A stretch of DNA of 64,000 nucleotides from Natrarchaeobius chitinivorans (GCF_003841505.1 NZ_REGA01000021.1:1-64000), one strand, 5' to 3'. Positions 24,920-35,672 are shown, numbered from the stretch's first letter. Made by a program: numbers and translations. Notes: generated by a model from the sequence alone, not told the origin.

Positions 24920-27900
24920 TCAACGATGCCGTGCTGCGAGGACACCGATAGCGAACAGCGCAAGCAGTGTAACCTGAACGCCAAAGCCAGGAATACTATC
25001 ATCACTGCCATCGTCGACGTCGTCGTCACCACCGTCGTCATCGTCGCTGGCTATGCCGTCTTCGTGGACGCCGTCTGCATCGTCTCTCTCGCTCTCGTCA
25101 CTGTCGTCAACGTCTGCGTCCTCGCTGTCGTCAACGTCTGCGTCCTCGCTGTCGTCAACCTCTGCGTCCTCGCTGTCGCCAACGTCTGCGTCCTCGCTGT
25201 CGCCAACGTCTGCGTCCTCGCTGTCGTCAACGTCTGCATCCTCGCTGTCGTCAGCGCCAGTATCGTCACCGGGTGATGGTGATGGCGATTGTCCTGGTGA
25301 CGACGAGCCATTCGGGTCCACGATCGTTACGTCGCTGGTTTCGGCGTCATCTCCGCTCGCGACGGCGATTGTACCCGTTCCATCGTCACCGGTAGTCGTC
25401 TCCCACTGCAACTCGATCGTCTCTGTGTCGCTCCCGTCCAGTTCGACATCGACGCTGTCGACCACGGTGCCGTCGAAATCCAGCAGATCGATCGTCCGCG
25501 TGGCGGTCTTCTCTCCGACGTTTTCGACGGTAACATCGACAGTCACCGTCTCACCAGCCGTTACCGGGCTGTTGGTCGAGTCAACCGAAACCTCGAGGAA
25601 TCCCGCTTCGCTCACCTGAATCGGTTCCGTATGCTCGTCTGCTACCGGAATCGACGCATACGACTCGACGAGGTCACGAACGACGAGTTCGTACTCGCCG
25701 GGCGCTAACGGTTCATTTAGTTCGAGACGAACCTGCCGGGACAGCGTCTCGTCGTCGGAGTCGGTGTGTGGATTGGCAACCGTCTCCGGGAAGACGACCG
25801 TCGCGTCAACTGTTTCGGAGTCGTTTCCGGTCGTTCGGACGAACACCGTGTTTTCGCTCACGGTCGCCGTATCGAGGTGACGTGTAAACTCGACCGTAAC
25901 TGCATCGTTGTCCACAGATCTGTTGACCGTCTCGACGGTCGGTGACTCGAGCGATTTCAGCGGGATGTCGACGTCGAACCGCGGCGGCGGAACCTCGATT
26001 TCTCCGTAGACGTCCTGACTGTAGGCGGTTTCGTAGCCGTCTTTCTCGTAGACGACGCGCCACTCTCCTTCGGGGACGTCCCAGCCGTACCAGCCAGCTG
26101 CGTCGGTTTCTTGTGGGTTCTCTTCGCCCCACCACTCTGCATCCCACTCTTCGTATTGGCCGTCGTCGTTCTTTTCGAACACCGTGGTAGTGACCCCCGG
26201 AATCGTGTTCTCCGGTTCGACTTCGTAGACGTATCCGCTGGGGTCGATCTTCCATGCTGGATTGGCGACGGGATCACATTCCTCCGCGAAGTTGCCGTAG
26301 ATGTCGTCCAGCACGTCGCTGTCCTGTGGCATCGATCCCGTCGGTGGAATGCTCTCTTCTGGTACGTTAGTCGCGACGCAGATCTCTCCGAGCGACCAGG
26401 CTGCTTCGCGATCGGTTTCGATGGTAGCTTCCCACTCGCCGTCCGCGTTCTGGGTAGCCTCTCCGATACCACCGGCAGGACCATCAACGAACACGTAGGC
26501 GTTTTCGACGTCGTCTGGTCTGTCGAACGCCAGTTCGAACTCGAAAGAGAGTCCGGCAAGCATAGTTCGTGGGAATCGGGTGTTGCTGCTCGGCGTGAAG
26601 CTGACCTGTTCGGACGTCGCTGGCAGGAATGCGTCAATGTTTCCGAGCGCGATCGGTGGGAGGTTCTGGACCTCCGCGTCGTCGTCGCTCTGTCTGAAAC
26701 GCACTTCCGTCAACTCGACCGCACCGGGATCATACGTGACCCTTGCAGGTGACGTTAGCTGACTCTCGCTTCCGTCTTCGCTGGTCGCTTTCGCCTGTAA
26801 TTCGTACTCATGGTCGGGATCCGCCGCGGGGAGATCCGCGGACATCGCCCAGTACCCGTTCGGTGCCGCGGTCGTCTCGCCAATACGGACCGAGTCGGCG
26901 TAGAGTGCAACGGTGTGTTCCGCCGGTGCCCGTCCGCTCACTTCGACTTCGTGTTCGCTCACCTGAGCTGGGGCAGTCAGCGAGATGCTGCCGATCTGGA
27001 CGTCGGCGCTTCCGAACCACTCGTCTTCGTGGCTCCCGTCGCTGAACGAGATGGTCGCGGGAACTTCGACGTCCTGACCGCTCGTCTCGGGTTCGGCTTC
27101 TACCTCGAGCCGTATCGACCCGTATCCGCCGTCGTCGATCGTTCCGATCGGGAGCGTCACCGTTCCGTCCGAGACGCTGACGTCGTCTTCGTCGACCATC
27201 GCGTCTCCGTCGTGGACGATGCTGCCGTCGACGTAGGACAGCCCGTCAGGGAGATCGAAGCTAACTTCGGCGTCGGAAACCGATCCGTCGCCGGCGTTCT
27301 CGTAGTTCGCCCGAACGACGCCCTGCGATCCGGGCAGTATCGGATCAGTGGGTCCGGTGATCGTGTTTCCGGACTGGAACCCGAACCGACCTTCGGAGTC
27401 CATTTCGATCTGGCCGAGATCCGTCGCGTTGTCGGTTTCGGTCAGCTCGAACGTGGTTTCCGTGAACTGACTGACGCCGCGATACTCTCCGACGAATCGG
27501 AGGCGATACTCGCCCTCTTCGGCCAGGTTGAACTGTACGTCGCCGTCGGTGCCATCGAACGTTCGAAGGGTGCTGTACTCGCCGCCGGATTTCTCGTAGA
27601 GTCGTGCCGTCCACGCGGAGGTGTCCTGGGCTGTGCCGTCCCACTGGGTTCCATCAGCCGTCCGAAGATCCGCCGTGACGATACCGGATGCCGACGCCAG
27701 CGAACCGTCAGGATTGGTGACCTGCAGTTCAACGCCGACGTCCCGGTCGTCCTCGTCCATGACGACGGTCTCGCAGTGAGTGCCGCTCACTCCGAGTGGG
27801 GCCGTATTCACGCAGATATCGACTTCCTCGCCGTCCGCGACCCAACCCTGGTATGGGTACTCGCCTCTTCGAGTCGCACGCCACGTCGAGATGCCGTCAC

Positions 27901-30900
27901 CGCTAACGGTTAGCCTGAGGCCGTCGGCTTCGGACCGGCCGAACGAACTGATCGTCTGTGGCTCGTCCGCACCCGGGACGCGGTAGGTGATCGACTCGAG
28001 ATCGATGCTTCGGGGACGCTCACGATCGAGGACGACGTCCTCTTCGAGCGACTCCGTTCCGACCGCGATAGTCGTCTCGGCGACGTCTCTGATCTCGTCG
28101 TCGTCGTGTTGATCGGTGATCGACAGCGAGACATCGCCGTTGGGCCGCACCGCGAGTTCGTATTCGCCATCGGAACCGGTCGTGTCCGTGTACGTGAACC
28201 CTTCCCACCTGCTCTCTCCGTATCGCTGAATAACCGTTATCTGTGCGCCGTCGACGGGATCGCCATCTACGTCCGTTACGGTTCCGCTGAGGTTGACCTT
28301 CTCACCCCAATCTTCTAACTCGAACGTGACGACGTTCGTACCGGGCTCAAGTTCGATTCGTTTCTCGGTATCGAACCGGTACGGCACAGCGCTCGTTCCA
28401 TCGATCTCGAGATCGATTTCTTCACCGGCTAGCAGCTGCCGGTGCGAGGCGATCTCCACCGGGTCGTCGGTCCCGTCGCTCGAGATCCGCCCCAGGTAGC
28501 GATCGGTCGCGACGTCGGTCGCACGAATGCGCACCCACTGTTCCGGCTGGCCATCGGGATCGACGACGTTTACGTGAAGTGTCGCCGACTCGACCGGGTC
28601 TTCGATCGATTCGTTTACGACCGAGCCGGCGCGCACGTCGTGGAACTCCTCGTACAGCACCTGATTCGTTCCCCGCTCCCGAATGCGGACTCGGTACTCC
28701 GTCCGCAGTTCCTCGCCGGTGTCGACCGAATCGAAGGTGTAGGTTCGTTCCTCATCGAACGTTCTGGTTTCGCCGTTCTGTACCTCCTCGCTCCAGATGC
28801 TCAACCGTGCGTTGCTGGGGAACTCGAGTTCCTCGGGCCAGGTTGCGTTCAACTCCACACTGGCTGCGACGGTAACCGGAAGCTCCGAAACCGGCGTTTC
28901 GACCCCCGTCGAACCGTCGGTGAGGGTTGCATCGATCTCGGACACCTGTGCGGTGTCGGCCGGAAGCGTGAACGCAGCGTCGTACCGCCCGGGATCGGTT
29001 TCGTCTTCCTCGAGTTCGATCGTCATCGTCTCGTTGACCGGCGATTCAGCCGCTGGATCGTCCCAGACGCTGTAGTTCACCGTTGCCGAGACGTCCTGGT
29101 TCGCCTTTCCGATGACCGTCACTCCGATTTCACTTTCGGGTGACACCAGGGCTCCGCTACGTTCGCCCTCCAGTACCTGCCAGACGGCTTGTTCGACGAC
29201 CAGTGCTTGCGTTTCGATCGTCGCGACTGTCGTATGCGGGCGCGTTTCACCGTCGCCGCCGAGTCTGAGGACGCGGTAATCGAACGTCGTATTCGAGCGC
29301 AGACCGGCGTCGGTCGCTTCGACGGTCTCCCTGTCGTCGATGGTCGCTCTATCAGTCCAGTCGCCACCCGGCTCGCGGTGTTGAATCAGGTAGCCCTGAA
29401 CTCCTGTTTCCGCTGTCGCAGCCTCCCAGCTCAGCGTGACGACACCGCCGTCGACGTCGGCAAGCAGCGTGACGACGTCGTCTTCAGAGAGCGTCGTCTC
29501 GGTTCCGGTCAAGGCCGGACTCTGCTGTCCGCCCGCGTCCTCGGCGTACACCTCGAAGGTGTATGTCGTATCGGACGTCAGTCCCTCGATGATCATGCTG
29601 GTTTCGTCACCCGACACGACGACGGTATCTTCTAGCTCGTCGCTCTCGATAACGTACGAGTCTACGCCCGTTTCGTGGACCGCGTGTTCCCAGTTCAGCT
29701 GGATCGCTTCCTGTCCGACGGGAACGGTCTCGAGTTCGGTTCCGGGTGCCCAGCTCGGCGGATCGACGTCGGAGACGGCGTAGAACCGACTCAGCTCGGT
29801 TCTGAATACCTTGTCGTCTGACGTCCCGTCGCCAAGGTCGTCGTGGAGACTTGTCGCTCCCGACGTGTACAGGAGCGTCGGCGTGTTCGTGTCCGCAAGA
29901 CGGATGTTGCCGGCGTGTGTTTCGGATGCAGGTTCGCCCATCGAGTTCACGTCGGCACGCATCGTGTATCCGGTGGTCCTGTCGTAGACGTACAGATGCG
30001 TGTCCGCCTCGCTCGCTCGCGGCACTGCGATCGACGACGACGATTCGAAGGCGACGAACCGGCCGTCGGGACTGAGCGAGAGTTCGCCCGTTTCGACCTC
30101 GTAGTCGGCAAACGACGTGGTTGCTACCTCGACGGATTCGGTGGTGCCCGTCTCCTCACTCCAGATGAAAATTTGATAGTCGTCACCGTCAGATCCGAGC
30201 GCTTCACTCCGTGAGAGGAAGGCGATCGTCTCTCCGGTCGCATCGATCGCAGGGGATCGCGCGTCGTCTCCCCAGAAGGAGTCCGGATCTGGGTACGGGA
30301 TCTCTTCGCCGTCTGCAGTGACGCTCACTCGTTCGACCGTCCCGGTTTCGACCTCGTACCGGTAGATGTCGTCCTGATCGTTGGTGACGCCTTCGACGAG
30401 GTTCGTTGCGTCACTGCTGAACGTGACGTACTCGCCGTTGTGGCTAATCAGTGGGTTGTCGGCGTCGTCATCGGCCGGGCTCGCGTCGATTCCCGTCGAA
30501 ACGAGCGTAATCTCGCCAGTGGTTCGGTCGGCGAGATATACCTGTGTCGCATCGCCATCTGCATCGGAGTGAAGGTTCGTTGCGCGGGTCGAGAACACGA
30601 TACGCTCTCCGTCGCGGCTTACGTCGTACTCGCTGTGAATTCTGGAGTCAGCGCTTTCTCCATCGATCTGGGTGATCTGACGCGTGGTATCGGTGGCTCT
30701 GTCGCGGACGTACAGCTGCCAACTTGATCCACTCTCCCTCTCGACGCTGTCGTCTAAGTTGTCCGAAGACGACCGGAACACGACGCTCGAGCCGTCCGCG
30801 CTGATTCGCGGGAGTCGGTTCGAGCCGTCACCTGCCACGTCCGTTCCCGCCCCATCGGGTCGACTGATCAACTCGAGTGAGTCGTCCTCGACCGAGCGGA

Positions 30901-33900
30901 GATAGATCTGTCGGAAGTGCGCCTCGTTCGGCAGGTCGAACACGTCGGCCCTGCTCTCGAAGACGACCGCGTTTCCGTCGGACGTCTGATCCGGATTCCG
31001 GGAGTGCCGGGACAACGGTTCGCCGTCGGCGGACCGATCGAGGAGCTCCGTTTCGATTCCGCCGCCTTCGGCCGCGGTCGTCACGGCAGCGAGGGCGGTA
31101 ACCGTGTTGTACTCTCCGTCGGCGTAGTATCCGTCGTAGAATACGATTTCGTAGTCGTAGGCGGTGTCGGGTTCGAGTCCGGTATCGAGGAACCATCCCT
31201 CGTCCTCATCTCCGTATCCGCGGGACTCGCCATCGGCGTAAAACTCGGCGGCCCATATTTCGCCGCCTTCCATGTCGTCGGACCACGTAACGAGCACCCC
31301 CGTGTCGTACGGCATGGTTCGTATGGACGACGGAGCCTCGAGCTCGGCCATCGTCTGGGACGTGCTGGGCCCGCTCTCGGAGACGATGCCTCGCTCGTTC
31401 ATGGCTTCGACTCGCAGATCGTACGTCGTCCCCTGCCCCAGATCTTCGATCACTGTTTCGGTCGTCTGACTCGAGGTCGTAGTGAACAGTTCGTCGTCGA
31501 CGTAGACGTGGTAGAACTTCGCTCCGTCCTCGGCGTCCCAGCCGAGATCGAGCGTCCCCGCCTGGACGTTGCTCGTCTCGAGATCGGCATTGTCGTCCCA
31601 CGAGGGGGGCTCGAGCACGCTGTCGTCACCCAGATACGTAACGTACGCATCGTCGTTACCGTCGTCTCCCGGGACAAGGTTCGGAACGTTCGATCCAAAC
31701 GGGGAGACGCGGTAGCCGACGGTCATCCCGTCGTCGCTGATCGACATGTCCCGCGTCGAGATGGTACCACCGGTATACGACCATTCCCACCGATCGCCGG
31801 CGTTGTTGTAGGCGAAGTCGGTCATGACGCCGGTCTCGGTGTCGAAATGGTACCTGTTCGTCGCGACGTACCGGCCATCGGGCGTGATCGCTGGACTCCA
31901 GCGCGGTGTGAGCGCGTTTCCGTCGTTGTCGATACTCACGAGTTCGACAGTGTCGATGGTGCTGTTGTATCGGTACGTCCCAGTGGAACTCGTCGTCGAG
32001 TCGATTTCGTCGGCGGTCAGGCTATCCGCGTTCGACTGGAACGCAACGTACTCACCGCCCGCTGCGACCGCGGGTTGCGTACTGCTTCCGTCGGGAACGT
32101 CTCCCTTGTTCGGTTTGCTCACCCACACGAACTCCGTCGTCGACAGGTCATAGAGGAAGACGTTCGCCTGTTCGTCGGGAACGTCCTCGGGCATGTCGTC
32201 GGTACGGAATTCGTCGGATTCGAAGGCGACGTGGCTTCCGTCCGGGCTGATGTCTGGCTGGAGCGTTCCTTCGGACTCGTTCACCTCGATCAGGTGCATT
32301 TCGTCTTCGCTACGGTCGTAGACGAACAGGTTGGTCCCGTCGACGGACTCGTCGACCAGATCGGTCGCTTCGGATTCGAAGGCGACGTACCGTCCGTCCG
32401 CGCTGATGCTCGGATTCAGACTGGAGCTATCTCCTTCGAATTTGTCACCGAATGCGTCCTCGTGGTAGCTGACGAGTTCGGTTTCGTTGGCTGCGATGTC
32501 GCGAACGTACACCTGATTGCGCTCGTACGAACGCCCCGTGCTGAACGCGACGTGATTTCCGTCGGCACTGACCGTCGGCTGTCTAAACGGCGTCTCGAAC
32601 GTGAACTCGTCGGGCCCGTGGACGCTGACCCGCTCTCGCTCGCCGGTTTCGAGATCGACCCGATAGATCCGCTCGAGCCGATCTTCTATCTGCCCGCCCG
32701 CGTAGACCATGTACCGTCCGTCACCGCTGAGTTCGGACTCCCACGCCCTGTCGTTTTGACCGCTCGAACTCCCGTCCTCTCTGACGCTGGCTTTCGCCGT
32801 CGCGCCGACGAAACTGGTTACGGCGGTGTCCGAGACCGTCCCGGAGACCTCACCGTCTATCTCGCGGACGATTTCGTACTCGTACTCGACGGCGGGCTCA
32901 AGTCCGGAGTCCTCGTACGCGAACTCGGTGAGGCTCTCGGCATCGAGCGTTTCGACGACGTTACCGTTTCGGGATATGACGTACGTTCCCGTGTCGGGCC
33001 CCTCCCAGGTGAGGGTCACGTTCGTCCGGCTGGCGTCCGCACTCACGTCATGCGGCCCCTCTGCCGCACTCGTCGTAAACTCGACGGTGGGCCCGTCGGC
33101 GCTTTCTTGCCCGAACCGGTCACGAACTTCGACGGTGACCTCGTAGGGTGTGTTAGCGGTCAACCCCTCGAGTTCGTACTCGAGATCGCTCAGCGCGTGG
33201 GCGTCGATCTCAGTTCCGTCGCCGTCGTAGAACACGAGTTCGTCGAAATCCTCGAACGCGATCGGATAGTCGTCGATCGTAACCGCCGCACTGCTCTCGG
33301 TCGATTGCTCTACGGTGGCGCTGACGCCGTCGTCCCACTCCGGTGGTGCAGCGTCGGCAGTGGTTCCGGACGCGGTTAACGGATCCGTCTGGTGGTCACC
33401 GAGCTGGGAGATAACCTGAAACTCGTACTCGGTTTCGGGGGCCAATATCTCCCCGGTTTCGTACGTGAACTGGTCGTTCTCGACCGTCAACTCTCCATCG
33501 TACGCAGTGAAGTTTCCGTTTTGATCCCGTTCAAACGTCGGCGTTCCTACTGGAACGCCCTCTTCTTTCTCGGTCACGATGAGGTAGTAAAACCCGGCTT
33601 CGTTGGCGGGCTCGGCTGCATCCCACGTCAGCGTTGCCGTCCGATCGGTGACCGCGGAGACCTCGAGTTGCGCTTTGTCGGGCCAGTCGAACTCGTCGGC
33701 CTCCCCGGTCTCGACGGACAGGACTGGGCCGTCAGTGCTGATATTCCCGTCCTCGTCCAGCGCCTGGACACTCACGTCGTACGACGTTTCGGGCTCGAGC
33801 CCCTCCATGGTGAGCTCGAGGCCGTCGGCCGTATGCATGATAGGTTCGGTCCAGTTTCCATCGTCGTCGAGTTCGATGACGACAAGCCGGTCGGTTCCAT

Positions 33901-34144
33901 CCGGTTGTCCATCGAGAGTGATCACTGCTTTCGTGATCCCCTCCTCGGATACTTCCGCCCCGATGTCGTTCCACTCCGGTCCGTCACCGGGGACGGGAGC
34001 GGCCCCACCTCCGTCTCTGTCCGTTGCGGCGATCGTCCCGGTGAACGCCAGGCCAATTACCACCAACACTCCAAGAATCAGAACCAGCAGATGGCCCAAG
34101 GTCGCTCGGGAATCTGGCTCTGAGGTCTCTGCACCAGTTAGCAT
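24920..34144 (-). CDS. Giant PGF-CTERM surface protein with FN3 and propeller domains
   Basis: 3,074 residues. N-terminal membrane helix (about 17-40). Four FN3 domains (50-445), then TolB/PD40-like propeller repeats (450-835; S-x-DGRYVAFES motifs), two FN3 (845-1030), a second propeller (1033-1455), two more FN3 (to about 1640), a long beta-sandwich region including a carboxypeptidase-regulatory-like domain (about 1950), a DUF11-like repeat (about 2270), an Ig-like domain, CARDB (about 2848-2945), Ser/Pro then eight-residue acidic repeats (D-D-S-E-D-A-D-V), and a C-terminal PGFG with hydrophobic helix and RHR. PGF-CTERM is cut by archaeosortase A and lipid anchored, so the protein is displayed on the cell surface. 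An adhesion or cell-contact role is inferred, not shown. Confidence 0.95.
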   Translation of the reverse strand: MLTGAETSEPDSRATLGHLLVLILGVLVVIGLAFTGTIAATDRDGGGAAPVPGDGPEWNDIGAEVSEEGITKAVITLDGQPDGTDRLVVIELDDDGNWTEPIMHTADGLELTMEGLEPETSYDVSVQALDEDGNISTDGPVLSVETGEADEFDWPDKAQLEVSAVTDRTATLTWDAAEPANEAGFYYLIVTEKEEGVPVGTPTFERDQNGNFTAYDGELTVENDQFTYETGEILAPETEYEFQVISQLGDHQTDPLTASGTTADAAPPEWDDGVSATVEQSTESSAAVTIDDYPIAFEDFDELVFYDGDGTEIDAHALSDLEYELEGLTANTPYEVTVEVRDRFGQESADGPTVEFTTSAAEGPHDVSADASRTNVTLTWEGPDTGTYVISRNGNVVETLDAESLTEFAYEDSGLEPAVEYEYEIVREIDGEVSGTVSDTAVTSFVGATAKASVREDGSSSGQNDRAWESELSGDGRYMVYAGGQIEDRLERIYRVDLETGERERVSVHGPDEFTFETPFRQPTVSADGNHVAFSTGRSYERNQVYVRDIAANETELVSYHEDAFGDKFEGDSSSLNPSISADGRYVAFESEATDLVDESVDGTNLFVYDRSEDEMHLIEVNESEGTLQPDISPDGSHVAFESDEFRTDDMPEDVPDEQANVFLYDLSTTEFVWVSKPNKGDVPDGSSTQPAVAAGGEYVAFQSNADSLTADEIDSTTSSTGTYRYNSTIDTVELVSIDNDGNALTPRWSPAITPDGRYVATNRYHFDTETGVMTDFAYNNAGDRWEWSYTGGTISTRDMSISDDGMTVGYRVSPFGSNVPNLVPGDDGNDDAYVTYLGDDSVLEPPSWDDNADLETSNVQAGTLDLGWDAEDGAKFYHVYVDDELFTTTSSQTTETVIEDLGQGTTYDLRVEAMNERGIVSESGPSTSQTMAELEAPSSIRTMPYDTGVLVTWSDDMEGGEIWAAEFYADGESRGYGDEDEGWFLDTGLEPDTAYDYEIVFYDGYYADGEYNTVTALAAVTTAAEGGGIETELLDRSADGEPLSRHSRNPDQTSDGNAVVFESRADVFDLPNEAHFRQIYLRSVEDDSLELISRPDGAGTDVAGDGSNRLPRISADGSSVVFRSSSDNLDDSVERESGSSWQLYVRDRATDTTRQITQIDGESADSRIHSEYDVSRDGERIVFSTRATNLHSDADGDATQVYLADRTTGEITLVSTGIDASPADDDADNPLISHNGEYVTFSSDATNLVEGVTNDQDDIYRYEVETGTVERVSVTADGEEIPYPDPDSFWGDDARSPAIDATGETIAFLSRSEALGSDGDDYQIFIWSEETGTTESVEVATTSFADYEVETGELSLSPDGRFVAFESSSSIAVPRASEADTHLYVYDRTTGYTMRADVNSMGEPASETHAGNIRLADTNTPTLLYTSGATSLHDDLGDGTSDDKVFRTELSRFYAVSDVDPPSWAPGTELETVPVGQEAIQLNWEHAVHETGVDSYVIESDELEDTVVVSGDETSMIIEGLTSDTTYTFEVYAEDAGGQQSPALTGTETTLSEDDVVTLLADVDGGVVTLSWEAATAETGVQGYLIQHREPGGDWTDRATIDDRETVEATDAGLRSNTTFDYRVLRLGGDGETRPHTTVATIETQALVVEQAVWQVLEGERSGALVSPESEIGVTVIGKANQDVSATVNYSVWDDPAAESPVNETMTIELEEDETDPGRYDAAFTLPADTAQVSEIDATLTDGSTGVETPVSELPVTVAASVELNATWPEELEFPSNARLSIWSEEVQNGETRTFDEERTYTFDSVDTGEELRTEYRVRIRERGTNQVLYEEFHDVRAGSVVNESIEDPVESATLHVNVVDPDGQPEQWVRIRATDVATDRYLGRISSDGTDDPVEIASHRQLLAGEEIDLEIDGTSAVPYRFDTEKRIELEPGTNVVTFELEDWGEKVNLSGTVTDVDGDPVDGAQITVIQRYGESRWEGFTYTDTTGSDGEYELAVRPNGDVSLSITDQHDDDEIRDVAETTIAVGTESLEEDVVLDRERPRSIDLESITYRVPGADEPQTISSFGRSEADGLRLTVSGDGISTWRATRRGEYPYQGWVADGEEVDICVNTAPLGVSGTHCETVVMDEDDRDVGVELQVTNPDGSLASASGIVTADLRTADGTQWDGTAQDTSAWTARLYEKSGGEYSTLRTFDGTDGDVQFNLAEEGEYRLRFVGEYRGVSQFTETTFELTETDNATDLGQIEMDSEGRFGFQSGNTITGPTDPILPGSQGVVRANYENAGDGSVSDAEVSFDLPDGLSYVDGSIVHDGDAMVDEDDVSVSDGTVTLPIGTIDDGGYGSIRLEVEAEPETSGQDVEVPATISFSDGSHEDEWFGSADVQIGSISLTAPAQVSEHEVEVSGRAPAEHTVALYADSVRIGETTAAPNGYWAMSADLPAADPDHEYELQAKATSEDGSESQLTSPARVTYDPGAVELTEVRFRQSDDDAEVQNLPPIALGNIDAFLPATSEQVSFTPSSNTRFPRTMLAGLSFEFELAFDRPDDVENAYVFVDGPAGGIGEATQNADGEWEATIETDREAAWSLGEICVATNVPEESIPPTGSMPQDSDVLDDIYGNFAEECDPVANPAWKIDPSGYVYEVEPENTIPGVTTTVFEKNDDGQYEEWDAEWWGEENPQETDAAGWYGWDVPEGEWRVVYEKDGYETAYSQDVYGEIEVPPPRFDVDIPLKSLESPTVETVNRSVDNDAVTVEFTRHLDTATVSENTVFVRTTGNDSETVDATVVFPETVANPHTDSDDETLSRQVRLELNEPLAPGEYELVVRDLVESYASIPVADEHTEPIQVSEAGFLEVSVDSTNSPVTAGETVTVDVTVENVGEKTATRTIDLLDFDGTVVDSVDVELDGSDTETIELQWETTTGDDGTGTIAVASGDDAETSDVTIVDPNGSSSPGQSPSPSPGDDTGADDSEDADVDDSEDADVGDSEDADVGDSEDAEVDDSEDADVDDSEDADVDDSDESERDDADGVHEDGIASDDDDGGDDDVDDGSDDSIPGFGVQVTLLALFAIGVLAARHR
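25111..25254. repeat. 24-bp coding tandem repeat, six units
   Basis: Six in-frame 24-bp units (GTCTGCGTCCTCGCTGTCGT plus four bases) encode the acidic octapeptide repeat before the PGF-CTERM signal of the giant protein. Units differ only at single bases, so copy number is likely to vary between strains. It acts as a cell-wall-spanning or spacer stalk by analogy. Confidence 0.9.
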
Positions 34145-34161
34145 TCAGTAGAAAGAAACAT

Positions 34162-34174
34162 TGTATATAAATAA
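34162..34174 (-). promoter_or_regulatory. TATA box of the giant surface-protein gene
   Basis: Minus strand reads TTATTTATATACA about 18-30 bp upstream of the ATG at 34144, an excellent archaeal TATA element. Transcription would start at or next to the ATG. Confidence 0.7.
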
Positions 34175-34315
34175 CGTTCAGCTTACCTAGTGGTTCCTTG
34201 TAAGATACCTCCAGGTAACCACGAGAGACGACGTGAACGGCTGACTTGGTTTGATCGGTTACTGACAAGCGTAACGCGAGCGCGCGATCAGAATCCGAGT
34301 TCATAATGTATTTTG

Positions 34316-34397
34316 TAGTAACAACTGCAACGATTTACACACCGATCGTCGATCCGTCCCGCGATCGGGTGTGCAGTGACATTCAGTGGCTACTATA
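34316..34397. repeat. Dispersed TIR element, TATAGTA family, short form
   Basis: 82 bp: TAGTAACAACTGCAACGATT at the left, TTCAGTGGCTACTATA at the right, palindromic GATCG-rich centre. It is the reverse orientation of the copy at 24764, so the two copies bracket the giant surface-protein gene as an inverted pair. No gene is supported from 34145 to 34610. Confidence 0.85.
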
Positions 34398-34529
34398 CCT
34401 CCCCACTCTGGCGGCAGAAGTCGATGCTGCCTCTCGGTTCGGTACCAGCATCCATACGGGCTGGTATCTCCATGTCCCGGTGAGACCACGACCATCCGGA
34501 CGCCACACCCGAACCGACGACAGTCCGTT

Positions 34530-34615
34530 TCATACGGACTATTGTACGCTATTTCCGATGTGACCGTGACCCATCTGCGCTCGCACACTATACCGTTGCA
34601 ATAGACCGTATCAGC
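34530..34615. repeat. Dispersed palindromic repeat, ACTGATACGG family
   Basis: Left end TCATACGGACTATTGTACGC, right end TTGCAATAGACCGTATCAGC. On the minus strand the right end reads GCTGATACGG, and its TGA is the stop codon of the gene at 34611-35618. Same stop-codon overlap as at 19885 and 49773. Confidence 0.75.
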
Positions 34616-35618
34616 TCTCGGGTTCCGGGACCGGGTGTTCGAACAGCCGCTCGCCCGTCTCTTCGCAGGTGACCGCGACGACGTCGTGTGACCGACAGCA
34701 GGACTCGACCGTCTCCTCGCCCATCACGACCTCGCCGCCGGTCGTCGGACACGTCTCGAGGAACAGCCGAAGCCCGTTGAGTAGCTGACCTCTGGCTTCG
34801 AATCGGTACGCGTCCCAGTCGTCGTCGCGCTCCTCGAGGATGCGGGCGGCCGTTACGTCGGCGACGAGTGCGGCCTGGGAGGGCCACTTCCCGATCAGAC
34901 GGCCGTCTCGGAGGAGTACTCGCGCGTCGTCGTGTCGCTCGATCTCGAACTCGTCGTCATCGGCGGGGTCGTCGACGAGGTCGTCGAAGCCGAACGCGCT
35001 CATCGCGTCGGTCGCGTCCACGGTGTCCGCGTCGATCCGATCGATTTCGTCCGTCCAGGCGGTCTCGAACTCGTCGGTGAGACAGAGGTCGTCGACGTCT
35101 TCACAGGGTTCGACGACGCCGCGCTCGAGGAAGTACGCCTCGGCCGACGGGATCGACGCCTGCTCGTTCCCGGCGGTGTCGGCTCCATCGTCGCCGTCTT
35201 CGGCTTGCGATCCCTCGAACGCCAGTTCGCGACCCTCGTCGGCTGTAGAAGCGCTACCGACTGCGGGCGACTCGGTGTCGGCCCCTGCTGGTGGCTCGGT
35301 ACTGGCCCCTGCTGGCGATGCGTCGACCGCCCCGAGTCCGCCGTGGATCTCCGGCTCCGACTCTTTGCCGAACCAGCCCAGCACCTCCGGCGGCAGATAC
35401 CGTTTCGTCAGCGTCGGCGTGCCGGGAACGAGGTAGCCACGGAGGGAGATCAGGACGAGCGACGCGCCGACGGCGACCGCGCCGGCCAGTTTCGACTTGC
35501 GAGCGACGAGCGCACCGATCGCGCCCGCGATGAGGACGTTGACGGCCGTACAGGCCCCGCATCGGTTGTCACCCGTATACTCCGGCTGGCGTAATCGATC
35601 GACGATCGCTTTTTTCAT
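34611..35618 (-). CDS. Membrane protein with variable linker, unknown function
   Basis: 335 residues. A short N-terminal CxxC motif (NRCGACTAVN), two hydrophobic helices (about 24-42 and 44-62), a low-complexity Ala/Gly/Glu linker (about 95-150), then a soluble domain with FGFDDLVDD, a strand-rich WPSQAALVADVTAARILEER and a terminal CCRSHDVVAVTCEETGERLFEHP. Cys pairs could bind metal. No family recognised. The gap to pepF holds a 28-bp tandem repeat. Confidence 0.75.
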   Translation of the reverse strand: MKKAIVDRLRQPEYTGDNRCGACTAVNVLIAGAIGALVARKSKLAGAVAVGASLVLISLRGYLVPGTPTLTKRYLPPEVLGWFGKESEPEIHGGLGAVDASPAGASTEPPAGADTESPAVGSASTADEGRELAFEGSQAEDGDDGADTAGNEQASIPSAEAYFLERGVVEPCEDVDDLCLTDEFETAWTDEIDRIDADTVDATDAMSAFGFDDLVDDPADDDEFEIERHDDARVLLRDGRLIGKWPSQAALVADVTAARILEERDDDWDAYRFEARGQLLNGLRLFLETCPTTGGEVVMGEETVESCCRSHDVVAVTCEETGERLFEHPVPEPES

Positions 35619-35672
35619 ACGACATCGATATATTGTGGAACAAACATCGTTTTTTCGGTGTCGTCGTTGACT

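Noticed and set aside
25111-25254. CRISPR-like regular repeat
   Set aside because: Head-to-tail 24-bp coding units without spacers, in frame with the acidic stalk.
30917-33379. 820-codon frame opposite the giant surface-protein gene
   Set aside because: Composition follows the complementary strand; no domain recognised.
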